This document shows, piece by piece, positions 47,401 through 55,551 of a stretch of DNA of 64,000 bases. This DNA comes from Chryseobacterium taklimakanense (GTDB taxonomy: Bacteria > Bacteroidota > Bacteroidia > Flavobacteriales > Weeksellaceae): NCBI RefSeq assembly GCF_900187185.1, contig NZ_LT906465.1:2700881-2764880 (forward strand). The letters are read 5' to 3'. Made by a program: the position numbers and the translations under genes. The notes beneath the pieces are model-generated. The model made no database searches, was not told where the DNA came from, and worked only from the letters and a program-made list of their open reading frames with translations. Within the stretch, counting starts at the first letter, position 1, and every line of letters begins with the position of its first letter.

Positions 47401-48159
47401 TTAGCGTGTAAAAACCAATTTTTTATCGCTAGATAAGTCTTCGTCAATCCGGTAACCTTCCAGGTTAAAAGCCTTTACATCGCTTAAGGTTTTTGCATTG
47501 TTTTCTGCGCAGTACCTTACCATCAAACCTCTCGCGTGTTTGGTGTAAACCACGATGGTTTTGGGTTTTCCGCTTTTCATTTCATAGAAATCAAAATCGA
47601 TTACGGGAGCTTTCAGTTTCTTTTTGTCGATGACTTTAAAATATTCTGCACTGGCTAAATTCAAAACCAGATCATTGGCTTTCAGTTCGCTGTTGAGTTG
47701 GGAGGTGATTTTTTCTTTCCAGAATTCGTACAGGTTTTTGTAGTGCTCAAACTCAAAATTCCGTCCCATTTCCAGGCGGTAAAGCATCACTTTATCAGAC
47801 GGTCTCAGCAAGCCGTAAAGCCCCGAAAGCATCCGGTAGTTTTTCTGAAGGTAATCCACCGCTTCCTTATTCAGTGATTTAGCATCCAAACCTCTGTAAA
47901 CTTCTCCGGTAAACGCAAAAAGTGCCGGAGCACTTTCGTTGGGTTTGGGATTTGATTTCCAGTTCTGGTTCCGTTCCCAGTTTTCATCTGCCAGTTTTGC
48001 CGAGATTTCCATTAATTCCGATAAATATTTCGGGGATTTTTCTTTGAGATAAGACTGTATCAGTTCCGCTTCATTTATGAATTTCGGAGTTGTAGGTTTC
48101 AGAAATTCTGTAGAATTTTCAATGTTCATCAATTTTGCGGGAGATGTAACGATCTTCAT
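47401..48159 (-). CDS. yaaA: Peroxide stress protein YaaA
   Basis: YaaA (DUF328) lowers free iron and protects DNA and proteins from oxidation in E. coli, and has a DNA-binding fold. The 252-residue product starts with MKIVTSPAKLMN and has AFTGEVYRGLDAKSL near 82-96, LSGLYGLLRPSDKVMLYRLEM near 111-131 and KHARGLMVRYC near 206, all family hallmarks. Length is normal. It lies 20 bases from prmC on the same strand. Confidence 0.93.
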   Translation of the reverse strand: MKIVTSPAKLMNIENSTEFLKPTTPKFINEAELIQSYLKEKSPKYLSELMEISAKLADENWERNQNWKSNPKPNESAPALFAFTGEVYRGLDAKSLNKEAVDYLQKNYRMLSGLYGLLRPSDKVMLYRLEMGRNFEFEHYKNLYEFWKEKITSQLNSELKANDLVLNLASAEYFKVIDKKKLKAPVIDFDFYEMKSGKPKTIVVYTKHARGLMVRYCAENNAKTLSDVKAFNLEGYRIDEDLSSDKKLVFTR

Positions 48160-48185
48160 AAATTCCTCAATTCTTTAATTTATAC

Positions 48186-48797
48186 CTACAGCACACCTTT
48201 TCCTTCGCGAATGATTTCAGGCTCACCGGAAGTAACATCAACGATTGTTGAAGCCAGATTGTCGCCGTAACCGGAATCGATAACGATATCAACCAAATGG
48301 TCATATTTTTCGACAATGAGTTCCGGATCCGTGGTGTATTCAATCACTTCATCATCATCTTTTATTGAAGTAGAGGCAATTGGATGCCCTAATTTTTCAA
48401 CAATCAGTTGGGGAATCGGATGGTCGGGCACACGGATTCCGATGGTTTTGTTCCCTTTATAGGCAAGTGGCAGGTTTTTGTTGGCCTCCAGAATAAATGT
48501 AAACGGCCCTGGGACATGATTTTTTAACAGTCTGAAAACTGCCGTATTAATCGGCTTTGTAAATGCAGAAAGGTGGCTCAGGTCATTACACATAATAGAA
48601 AACTGTGCCTTGTCCAACCTTATTTTTTTGATCTGGGCAAGTTTTTCCATCGCCTTGATGTTGTTGATATCGCAGCCCAAAGCATAAACCGTATCGGAAG
48701 GGTAGATGATAAGCCCTCCGTTTTCGAGGGTTTTAACCACCTCATTAATAAGATTTTCCTGCGGATTTTCAGGATAAATTTTCAGAATTTTTGCCAT
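48186..48797 (-). CDS. yciO: YciO subfamily of the Sua5/YrdC/YciO proteins
   Basis: Sua5/YrdC proteins make threonylcarbamoyl-AMP for the t6A base of tRNA. The 203-residue product has IIYPSDTVYALGCDI near 31-45, FSIMCNDLSHLS, GPFTFILEANK and KTIGIRVPDHPI, and looks more like E. coli YciO (206 residues) than YrdC. YciO has a weaker or different activity in E. coli, so t6A function is uncertain. It is the first gene of the minus-strand row and is divergent from the tRNA genes. Confidence 0.85.
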   Translation of the reverse strand: MAKILKIYPENPQENLINEVVKTLENGGLIIYPSDTVYALGCDINNIKAMEKLAQIKKIRLDKAQFSIMCNDLSHLSAFTKPINTAVFRLLKNHVPGPFTFILEANKNLPLAYKGNKTIGIRVPDHPIPQLIVEKLGHPIASTSIKDDDEVIEYTTDPELIVEKYDHLVDIVIDSGYGDNLASTIVDVTSGEPEIIREGKGVL

Positions 48798-48846
48798 TCA
48801 ACAAAGTTATGAAAAACTGATCAATAAAGAATTTTCGTGTTTGTGC

Positions 48847-48876
48847 TTGACTCTTGGCAAAATTTTTGTATCTTTG
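48847..48876 (+). promoter_or_regulatory. Promoter of the tandem initiator tRNA genes
   Basis: TTG, 19 bases, then TATCTTTG is a full match to the Bacteroidetes promoter pattern. The -7 box ends 11 bases before the first tRNA base. Confidence 0.75.
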
Positions 48877-48887
48877 CAGTCCAATAT

Positions 48888-48960
<73 letters not shown>

Positions 48961-49015
48961 CTAAGCGATACAAATTTCCAAAATGCGCGGATTCTGGAAA
49001 TTTATAAAAATATAC

Positions 49016-49088
<73 letters not shown>

Positions 49089-49094
49089 CTAAGC

Positions 49095-49126
49095 AAACGC
49101 TTCAGGTTTTACTGAAGCGTTTTTTA
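49095..49126 (+). terminator. Terminator after the tRNA pair
   Basis: AAACGCTTCAG pairs perfectly with CTGAAGCGTTT (6-base loop) and a T run follows. Confidence 0.88.
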
Positions 49127-49137
49127 ATTTCAGTGTT

Positions 49138-49830
49138 ATGACCGATCTTCCCGGCAAAGCCATCCACGATTATCATTATAGAAAAAAACGGCATAAACTT
49201 TTTGTTCACGATATGTTCGGGCCTAAAGTGGAAATGCCGGTGTCCTACTATTTCAGGAATTACAACAAAATGCCGGAACTTGAGCAAAAAGCGCTCGAAC
49301 TTTGTGAGGGAAAAATACTGGATATCGGTGCTGCAGCCGGTTCTCACGCTTTGGAACTTCAAAACAGGGGATTTGACATTACGGCTTTGGAAATTTCTCC
49401 CAATGCCTGTGAAGTCATTAATGACAGAGGTCTAAACCAGGTGGTTTGTGAAGACATTTTCAATTTTAAAAATGAAAAATTCGATACGTTATTGTTGCTG
49501 ATGAATGGCATCGGAATTTCTTCTACAGTTTCAGGCTTTAAAAATTTTCTTAAAAAATCTGAGAGTTTGCTCACGCCGGGTGGACGAATCATTTTCGATT
49601 CCTGCGACATTTCTTATATGTATGAAGATGTTGAAATGCCTGAAAATCATTATTACGGTGAAGTGAAATGCCGCTATGAATATGCGCAGGAACTTACGGA
49701 CTGGTTCCAATGGCTTTATTTGGATCAGAATACCATGAGAAAAATCGCAACTGAAGAAAACTGGTATTCCGAAATTGTCTTTGAGGATGAAAATAACCAG
49801 TATCTGGCAGTTCTAAAAAAGAATTCCTAG
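49138..49830 (+). CDS. Class I SAM-dependent methyltransferase
   Basis: The 230-residue protein has the SAM motif ILDIGAAAGSHALELQ near residues 61-76, an acidic loop ITALEIS after the next strand, and a motif III-like segment LLTPGGRIIFDS. It resembles the methyltransferase 11/25 group but shows no substrate-specific domain. It starts 12 bases beyond the tRNA terminator and has no clear promoter. The substrate is unknown. Confidence 0.8.
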   Translation: MTDLPGKAIHDYHYRKKRHKLFVHDMFGPKVEMPVSYYFRNYNKMPELEQKALELCEGKILDIGAAAGSHALELQNRGFDITALEISPNACEVINDRGLNQVVCEDIFNFKNEKFDTLLLLMNGIGISSTVSGFKNFLKKSESLLTPGGRIIFDSCDISYMYEDVEMPENHYYGEVKCRYEYAQELTDWFQWLYLDQNTMRKIATEENWYSEIVFEDENNQYLAVLKKNS

Positions 49831-49890
49831 TTTTATCTTTCTTTAAATCAAATATTTATATTTTATTTTCATTAATAACTAATAAAATAG

Positions 49891-49922
49891 TTGTTAGTTT
49901 AAAAAATAATTCTACATTTGTA
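49891..49922 (+). promoter_or_regulatory. blaI promoter with overlapping BlaI-type operator
   Basis: TTG (49891-49893), 19 bases, TACATTTG (49913-49920) forms a Bacteroidetes promoter. The -7 box is part of TACATTTGTA (49913-49922), which fits the TACA-N2-TGTA dyad bound by BlaI/MecI repressors. A further inverted repeat, AATACT with AGTATT, lies about 10 bases downstream. Repressor bound here would block the promoter, so blaI is probably self-regulated. Confidence 0.6.
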
Positions 49923-49980
49923 TAACTAATACTTTAGTGATATAGTATTGGACTTATTTTGAAAATAAAGTGTGCAGCAA

Positions 49981-50346
49981 ATGAAAATTCCACAACTTAC
50001 AAAAGCAGAAGAACAGGTGATGCAGCATCTGTGGAACGTCGGAAGAGGTTTTCTTAAGGACATTCTGGACCAGTTTTCGGAACCGAAACCGCACACCAAT
50101 ACCGTTTCCACGATTCTGAAAGTTTTGAAAGAAAAAAACTTTGTGGATTACGAGGTCCACGGGCGGCAACACCAGTATTTTCCTCTCGTTTCCAAAGAAC
50201 AGTACAGCGGAAAATCCATTAAAAGTCTGGTAAAGAATTATTTTTCCGGTTCCTATACCAACGCCGTTTCTTTCCTGGTAGAGAAAAATGAAATGAGCTT
50301 GGAAGACCTGGAAATGCTTCTGAACGAACTCAAAAACAAAGACTGA
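49981..50346 (+). CDS. blaI: BlaI/MecI/CopY family repressor
   Basis: BlaI-type repressors bind operators as dimers and are inactivated when the paired BlaR1 sensor signals. The 121-residue protein has the family start LTKAEEQVMQHLWNVG (about 6-21), a winged helix with PKPHTNTVSTILKVLKEKNF (about 36-55) and a C-terminal dimerisation part. An upstream in-frame GTG at 49972 is not preferred because the ATG gives the family's normal N-terminus. It overlaps blaR1 by one base. Confidence 0.93.
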   Translation: MKIPQLTKAEEQVMQHLWNVGRGFLKDILDQFSEPKPHTNTVSTILKVLKEKNFVDYEVHGRQHQYFPLVSKEQYSGKSIKSLVKNYFSGSYTNAVSFLVEKNEMSLEDLEMLLNELKNKD

Positions 50347-52307
50347 TGGAAGCTCTGATTTTATATTTGGGAAAGATGATCCTGTGTTCGGCGCTGATGT
50401 TTGGCTACTATCATCTTGCGTTGCGGAACCGCACGTTTCACCACTACAACCGTTTTTATCTCTTGTCGGCGGTTTTAGTCAGTATTTTGCTGCCGCTGCT
50501 GAAGGTTTCTTATTTTACGATGGAAATGAGCAGCGATATTTACAGGCTTTTTGCAAAATTTAATTCTACAAATCCTATAAAAACTAATAATGATGATTTC
50601 CTTTATTATAGACTTATTATTGTCGCTTTTGGATTGGTTTCTCTCTTTATTTTAGGGCGTTTCATGCTTGGAATTTTAAAAATCAACAAATTCAAAAAGC
50701 AGTTCCCAAAAGAAGAAGCAGAAGGAATTTCTTTCTACCAAACCAATCTTGAAAATGCACCATTTTCCTTCTTTAAAAATTTATTCTGGAAGAATTCAAT
50801 CCTCATCAATTCAGATTTGGGACGCCAGATTCTGAAGCATGAAATGGTGCACATAGAGCAAAAACACACGCACGACAAGATTTTTATGGAACTGGCGACC
50901 GGGATTTTCTGGTTCAATCCGGTGTTTTGGTTCATCAAAAAAGAAATCAACCTGATACACGAATACCTGGCTGATAAAAAAGCCGTGAAACATATGGATA
51001 CAAAGGCATTTGCGCAGATGCTTTTGGCGAGTCACTTTTCCGGAACGGTGATTCCCGCAACCAATCCATTTTTAAATTCAAACCTCAAAAAAAGATTAAA
51101 AATGTTACAGAAACCCAAAACTAAATTTGGTTATGCGCACAGGATCTTAGCATTGCCGCTCGTTTTTACCCTTGCATTTGTGTATGCGGTGAACGCGAAG
51201 AATAAAGAGATTGAGAAAACGAATAAAGAGATTGAAGCTCGACTGTCTGAAACTAGAAATGATACCATAAAGAAAAGCATAACGGCTAAGTTGGTTGAAA
51301 TAAACGATAGCGAAAGATCAGATTATAACGCCGCAAAAAATGCATCTGAGCAGGCGCTTTTTATAATCGGAGCAAAGGAAGTTTCAAAATCAGAATTTCT
51401 GGATTTTGTTGAAAAAAATAAATTTAATCGAGATATGGTAACTTCTTACCTGACTTATTCTCCAGGCAATACAGGTGATAAGCTATTTGGGGAAAGGGGA
51501 GATTTGGGCGTTTACAGGGCGCAGCTTTTTTCTGCGGCTGAAAGCGAAAGAGGTGAATACCGTAAACTTATTGAAAAATATAATCCGGATTGGTCAAATA
51601 ATCCAAGTTTGAAAAATGAAGTAAAAAAATCGGAAACAGCGATGGAAGGAGCTGGCACTATACTTCAACTTGGATCTGAAAAAGATGCAAAAGAAAACAT
51701 TGCAATAGCGGAGCAAGTAAAAAGAGACGCAGCTCAGGCTGTAAAAGATGCAAAAGCCGCTGCTAAGGAAGCAGAAAATGCAGCAAAAGAAAGATCAAAC
51801 GCCATTAAAGAATCCGAAAAAGCGCGTAAAGAAGCTGTAAAAGCATCTTTAGAATCAAAAAAAGCCGCAGAAGAAAGCGCTAAAGCTGCAGTAGCAAAGA
51901 GGAGTGATAATGCAGAACGCATGACTTTTTTGAAAGGAGATAAAAATTATATTGTCCTCGCACCAAAAGAATCGCAAAAAAAACCAAAAGTGTTCCTTAA
52001 TGGAGTGGAATATAATGGGGACTGGAATGATATTTCTCCTCAAAATATTGAAAGCATCAATGTGAAAAAAGAAACTGCAAATGGCGAAATTTGGATTTAT
52101 ACCAAAGATTCTCCTGTAAAGTTTAACAATGAACCGCACAGTTTGACTTTTAAAGAAGGTGTTTACGATAGAATCTATATAAACGGGAAATTATCTACTG
52201 CTAAAGAACTGAACAGTTTGATGTCCGACCAAATAAAAGGAGTAAACATTGACAAGAAGAATACCGACGGTAAAAGGTTTAACGTCATCAAAATCACAAC
52301 TAAATAA
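50346..52307 (+). CDS. blaR1: BlaR1 family M56 metallopeptidase sensor with long Ala-rich tail
   Basis: BlaR1-type proteins sense an outside signal and destroy the repressor. The 653-residue protein has four hydrophobic helices (about 3-23, 36-55, 88-108 and 266-284) and the M56 zinc site HEMVH (165-169) with a further Glu206 in HEYLAD. There is no penicillin-binding domain. The outer part instead holds a Lys/Ala/Glu-rich coiled coil (about 450-525), then two plug-like repeats, VFLNGVEYN with NIESINVKK and IYINGKL with IKGVNIDKK. This tail may bind another envelope protein; that is inference. Confidence 0.88.
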   Translation: MEALILYLGKMILCSALMFGYYHLALRNRTFHHYNRFYLLSAVLVSILLPLLKVSYFTMEMSSDIYRLFAKFNSTNPIKTNNDDFLYYRLIIVAFGLVSLFILGRFMLGILKINKFKKQFPKEEAEGISFYQTNLENAPFSFFKNLFWKNSILINSDLGRQILKHEMVHIEQKHTHDKIFMELATGIFWFNPVFWFIKKEINLIHEYLADKKAVKHMDTKAFAQMLLASHFSGTVIPATNPFLNSNLKKRLKMLQKPKTKFGYAHRILALPLVFTLAFVYAVNAKNKEIEKTNKEIEARLSETRNDTIKKSITAKLVEINDSERSDYNAAKNASEQALFIIGAKEVSKSEFLDFVEKNKFNRDMVTSYLTYSPGNTGDKLFGERGDLGVYRAQLFSAAESERGEYRKLIEKYNPDWSNNPSLKNEVKKSETAMEGAGTILQLGSEKDAKENIAIAEQVKRDAAQAVKDAKAAAKEAENAAKERSNAIKESEKARKEAVKASLESKKAAEESAKAAVAKRSDNAERMTFLKGDKNYIVLAPKESQKKPKVFLNGVEYNGDWNDISPQNIESINVKKETANGEIWIYTKDSPVKFNNEPHSLTFKEGVYDRIYINGKLSTAKELNSLMSDQIKGVNIDKKNTDGKRFNVIKITTK

Positions 52308-52353
52308 GTTTGCCTTTTTTCAGGAATTTCTATATTTAATTTAAAATTTCACA

Positions 52354-53214
52354 ATGAAAAATCTCATCCCAATTTTCCTTTTAATCTCAGCAGTAATTTT
52401 TGCTCAGAACCAAAGATTTATCTACGAATATAAATTTCAGAGTGATTCTACCAACGCGGAAAGCGCCAAAACTGAAATGATGTTTCTGGATGTTACGCCG
52501 CAGTCCTCGCGCTATTACAGCTACGATACTTATAAGCAGGATTCCATCCGTTATGCGGATTTCGAAAAGCAAATCCGGACAACCGGAGCCATGAAAGTGG
52601 TTACAACGACAGTGCAAAAAGGTTTTGTGCGCTACTCGGTTTCAAAGACTTATCCGGATTTTAAAACCTACCTTCATACCAGAGTCGGTCCTGATACTTA
52701 CAAAGTTTTTGATCAGACCCCAATGAACTGGAAAATAGAAAATGAAAAGCAAAAAATTGGTGAATTTGATGCCCAGAAAGCCACAACTTTTTATCAGGGC
52801 AGGAAATGGACGGCCTGGTTCGCACCCGAAATTCCTCTTCAGGACGGCCCTTACAAATTTCAAGGATTGCCGGGTTTGATCGTTAAAGTTTATAACGATA
52901 ACCAAACCCACGTGATGGAACTGAAAGCCGTGAAAAAGAATGACAATCCTGTAGATTTTACTAAAGGTTCACTCACTTTCAGCAACAAGGAGATGGAGGT
53001 CGATTATAAAACTTTTGCCAAACTGTATAAGGAAAACCGGAATGACCCCGGCAAATCAATGCGGCAGATGATGTCGTCCGGGCAAATCCGTGATGTCCGC
53101 GATGCCAACGGAAATCCACTTGATATGGCTAAAATGGTTCGCGACATGGAAAGAAACGCTGTCGAACGCAACAAAAAAGATAACAACCAGATAGATTTGT
53201 CACTGCTAAAATAA
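52354..53214 (+). CDS. GLPGLI family secreted protein 1
   Basis: GLPGLI proteins are of unknown function and are common in Bacteroidetes. The 286-residue protein has a signal peptide (to about residue 17, FAQ), then NQRFIYEYKFQSDSTNAES, a middle region of beta strands and the name-giving motif DGPYKFQGLPGLIVKVY near 168-184, preceded by GRKWTAWFAPE. The C-terminal tail (about 220-286) is charged and helical. It follows blaR1 by 46 bases and is probably in its operon. It is followed by a terminator stem split by the insertion sequence. Confidence 0.9.
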   Translation: MKNLIPIFLLISAVIFAQNQRFIYEYKFQSDSTNAESAKTEMMFLDVTPQSSRYYSYDTYKQDSIRYADFEKQIRTTGAMKVVTTTVQKGFVRYSVSKTYPDFKTYLHTRVGPDTYKVFDQTPMNWKIENEKQKIGEFDAQKATTFYQGRKWTAWFAPEIPLQDGPYKFQGLPGLIVKVYNDNQTHVMELKAVKKNDNPVDFTKGSLTFSNKEMEVDYKTFAKLYKENRNDPGKSMRQMMSSGQIRDVRDANGNPLDMAKMVRDMERNAVERNKKDNNQIDLSLLK

Positions 53215-53278
53215 AAAAATAAAATCCCAAACTGTGGACTGCCCCCAAAAAGTTAGACACTTTTTAGGGGCATTTTTT

Positions 53279-53803
53279 ATGGGGAAAAGTAAATATTCAG
53301 TAGACTTTAAATTAAAAGCTATAAAGAGATATCACAAAGGTGACATTGGAACAGACGAATTAGGAAAACGCATTGGAGTTTGTGGTTCATTGGTTCGTAA
53401 ATGGATAAAATTTTATGAACTTTATGGAGTTTCAGGACTTGTTCGGCTTTCCAATAGGCATTACACAAAAGATTTTAAATTAAAGATTTTATCAGTAATT
53501 GAGAAAGAGAATTTAAGTTTAAAAGAGGCGTCGAGAAGGTTTAATATTCCTGCGGAGTCCAGTATTCTTAGTTGGCAGCGTAATTACAAAAAAAATGGTA
53601 TTTTAGGTTTAGAAAACAGACCCAGGGGAAGACCTAAAACCATGAGTAATTACAAGCGAAAAAAAAAGAAAACAGGCAAACCCTTAACAAGGGAGGAAGA
53701 ACTGTTGGAGAGGATTTATTATTTAGAAGCCGAGAACGCCATTTTAAAAAAGTTAGACGCCTTAATTCAGGAAAGGAAAAATCCAAAGCCATCGAAGAGT
53801 TAA
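53279..53803 (+). CDS. IS3-family transposase OrfA
   Basis: The 174-residue protein has two helix-turn-helix domains (about residues 5-55 and 60-115) of the IS150 type and a C-terminal leucine-zipper-like helix (EELLERIYYLEAENAILKKL). It binds the IS ends. Its reading frame runs past the point (A5 at 53777-53781) where the orfB frame could take over by a -1 shift. Confidence 0.92.
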   Translation: MGKSKYSVDFKLKAIKRYHKGDIGTDELGKRIGVCGSLVRKWIKFYELYGVSGLVRLSNRHYTKDFKLKILSVIEKENLSLKEASRRFNIPAESSILSWQRNYKKNGILGLENRPRGRPKTMSNYKRKKKKTGKPLTREEELLERIYYLEAENAILKKLDALIQERKNPKPSKS

Positions 53804-53844
53804 GGCAGGACTTTGATTTAGCAGTACTGCTGCATTGTACATCG

Positions 53845-54633
53845 ATGGCAAGAAGCAGTTTTTATTACTATCAAAAACGCTTTCAAATGAAAGATAAATA
53901 TGCGGAAATAAAAGAAATGATTAAGCAGATTTATCATCGTCACAAAGGAAGGTTGGGCTATAGAAGAATTACTTTGCTTTTGAAAGAAAAAGGAATTTTG
54001 ATTAATCACAAAACTGTTTTACGACTTATGAAAATATTAGGTTTAAAGAGTATTATTCGAGTGAAGAAATATAAATCTTACAAGGGAGAGCAAGGGAAAA
54101 TTGCGCCCAATGTTCTACAGAGGAATTTCAAATCGGACACTCCTAATCAGAAATGGGCAACTGATGTTACAGAGTTTAATGTATCGGGTAATAAACTTTA
54201 CCTATCTCCAATCATCGATTTATTTAATGGTGAAATTGTCAGTTTTGACCTATCTGAAAGACCTGTGTTTAGCCAAATCATCAGGATGCTAAAGAAATCA
54301 TTCAGAAAAGTAAAATCTACACAAAACATCATTCTACATTCTGATCAAGGTTGGCAGTATCAAATGAAACATTACCAAAACTTGTTAAAAGAAAAAGGTA
54401 TTATTCAAAGTATGTCCAGAAAAGGAAACTGTTTGGACAATGCGGTGATAGAAAACTTTTTTGGAACAATAAAATCAGAAATGTTTTATACCAGAAAGTT
54501 TGGTTCCATTCAGGAACTTAAGATGGAAATAGTGAAGTACATTCACTATTACAACAATGATAGAATAAGACTCAATCTCAAAGGAAAGAGTCCGGTACAG
54601 TACCGAACTCTTTCCTTTGAGAATATTGTTTAA
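53845..54633 (+). CDS. IS3-family transposase OrfB (integrase core)
   Basis: The 262-residue part from the ATG at 53845 has the HTH_21 segment (YHRHKGRLGYRRITLLL) and the rve core with all three catalytic residues, in WATDVTEF, ILHSDQGWQY and NAVIENFFGTIKSE. The frame is open upstream of this ATG to near 53777, which would give OrfAB by a -1 frameshift from orfA. Nothing in the element is broken, so it may still be active. Confidence 0.93.
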   Translation: MARSSFYYYQKRFQMKDKYAEIKEMIKQIYHRHKGRLGYRRITLLLKEKGILINHKTVLRLMKILGLKSIIRVKKYKSYKGEQGKIAPNVLQRNFKSDTPNQKWATDVTEFNVSGNKLYLSPIIDLFNGEIVSFDLSERPVFSQIIRMLKKSFRKVKSTQNIILHSDQGWQYQMKHYQNLLKEKGIIQSMSRKGNCLDNAVIENFFGTIKSEMFYTRKFGSIQELKMEIVKYIHYYNNDRIRLNLKGKSPVQYRTLSFENIV

Positions 54634-54701
54634 TTTTGTCTAAACTTTTGGGTGCAGTCTACTGTTTGGGATTTTTTTTATATTTAATGAAATTTAAACC
54701 T

Positions 54702-55550
54702 ATGAAAATCTTTCACCTGATTATTTTACTTTTTACTGCAAACCTTTTTGCACAAAACCAGCGCTTCATCTACGAATACAAATTCGTTCAGGATTCCACA
54801 AACCGTCAGGATGTAAAATCTGAACTGCTTGTGTTGGACCTCAATAAATCAGCCTCAAAATTCTACAGTTACGAAAAATACAGAGCGGATTCGGTAATGT
54901 ACGCTGAACTGAAAAAACAGGTTGCAGTACAAGCCAATAACATTTTGGTAAACAACACTTACAAAGGAAACATAAGGTACTTGGTTGAAAAATCTTACCC
55001 GGATTTCAAGACTTTCATTTATAATTATATCGCCGGAGATGATTATAAAATTTCAGACGACCGCAAAATGAACTGGAAAATCCTACCCGCAACAGAAACT
55101 ATAGGAACTTTCAAGACTCAAAAAGCAGAAACCGAAATGTATGGCCGAAAATGGACGGCCTGGTTTACCACCGACGTTCCCGTGCACGACGGGCCGTACA
55201 AATTCCACGGATTGCCGGGCCTGATCGTGAAAATTCAGGATAAAACAGAATCGCATATTTTCGAATTAAAAGGTGTGCGCAAGGATGTCGCCCCAACCGA
55301 TACTACACATAAGCGCACCGAAAAACCCGTGGAAATCACTCAGGCTCAGTACAAAAAACTCTTTTGGGAAAACCGCAAAGATCCCGCAAAATCGCTGCGT
55401 TTGATGATCAGTGAAAATCCAACCTTTAAAGTGATGAAAAACGGCGTAGAAGTTTCAGGCGAACAAATGATTCGTGAGCGCGAAAAAACCGCTAAAGAAA
55501 ACCAAAAAAAATTCAATAATGCGCTGGAGCTCGATTTACTGAAAGAATAA
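54702..55550 (+). CDS. GLPGLI family secreted protein 2
   Basis: The 282-residue protein has a signal peptide (MKIFHLIILLFTANLFAQ), NQRFIYEYKFVQDSTNRQD right after it, and GRKWTAWFTTDVP and DGPYKFHGLPGLIVKIQD near 166-183. It is close to protein 1 over the whole length and has the same charged tail. It starts 40 bases beyond the insertion sequence; in-frame upstream starts lie within the IS end and are not used. It is followed with 1 base by protein 3. Confidence 0.9.
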   Translation: MKIFHLIILLFTANLFAQNQRFIYEYKFVQDSTNRQDVKSELLVLDLNKSASKFYSYEKYRADSVMYAELKKQVAVQANNILVNNTYKGNIRYLVEKSYPDFKTFIYNYIAGDDYKISDDRKMNWKILPATETIGTFKTQKAETEMYGRKWTAWFTTDVPVHDGPYKFHGLPGLIVKIQDKTESHIFELKGVRKDVAPTDTTHKRTEKPVEITQAQYKKLFWENRKDPAKSLRLMISENPTFKVMKNGVEVSGEQMIREREKTAKENQKKFNNALELDLLKE

Positions 55551-55551
55551 T

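Larger units (their letters stand above)
53235..54661 (+). mobile_element. IS3-family (IS150-like) insertion sequence
   Basis: The 1427-bp element has imperfect inverted ends of about 25 bases (TGGACTGCCCCCAAAAAG at the left; TAGACTGCACCCAAAAG read inward from the right), orfA and orfB, and an intact DDE set. CTG is repeated directly on both sides (53232-53234 and 54662-54664). When one CTG and the element are taken out, the flanks rejoin as a terminator stem, ATCCCAAACTGTTTGGGAT followed by T residues. The insertion is therefore in the loop of that stem. Confidence 0.93.

Noticed and set aside
49981..52307. A beta-lactam resistance operon
   Set aside because: No beta-lactamase is near and BlaR1 has no penicillin-binding domain; only the regulatory pair is shared.
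53234..53278. GTG at 53234 as OrfA start
   Set aside because: It lies on the IS terminus itself; the ATG at 53279 gives the family's N-terminus.
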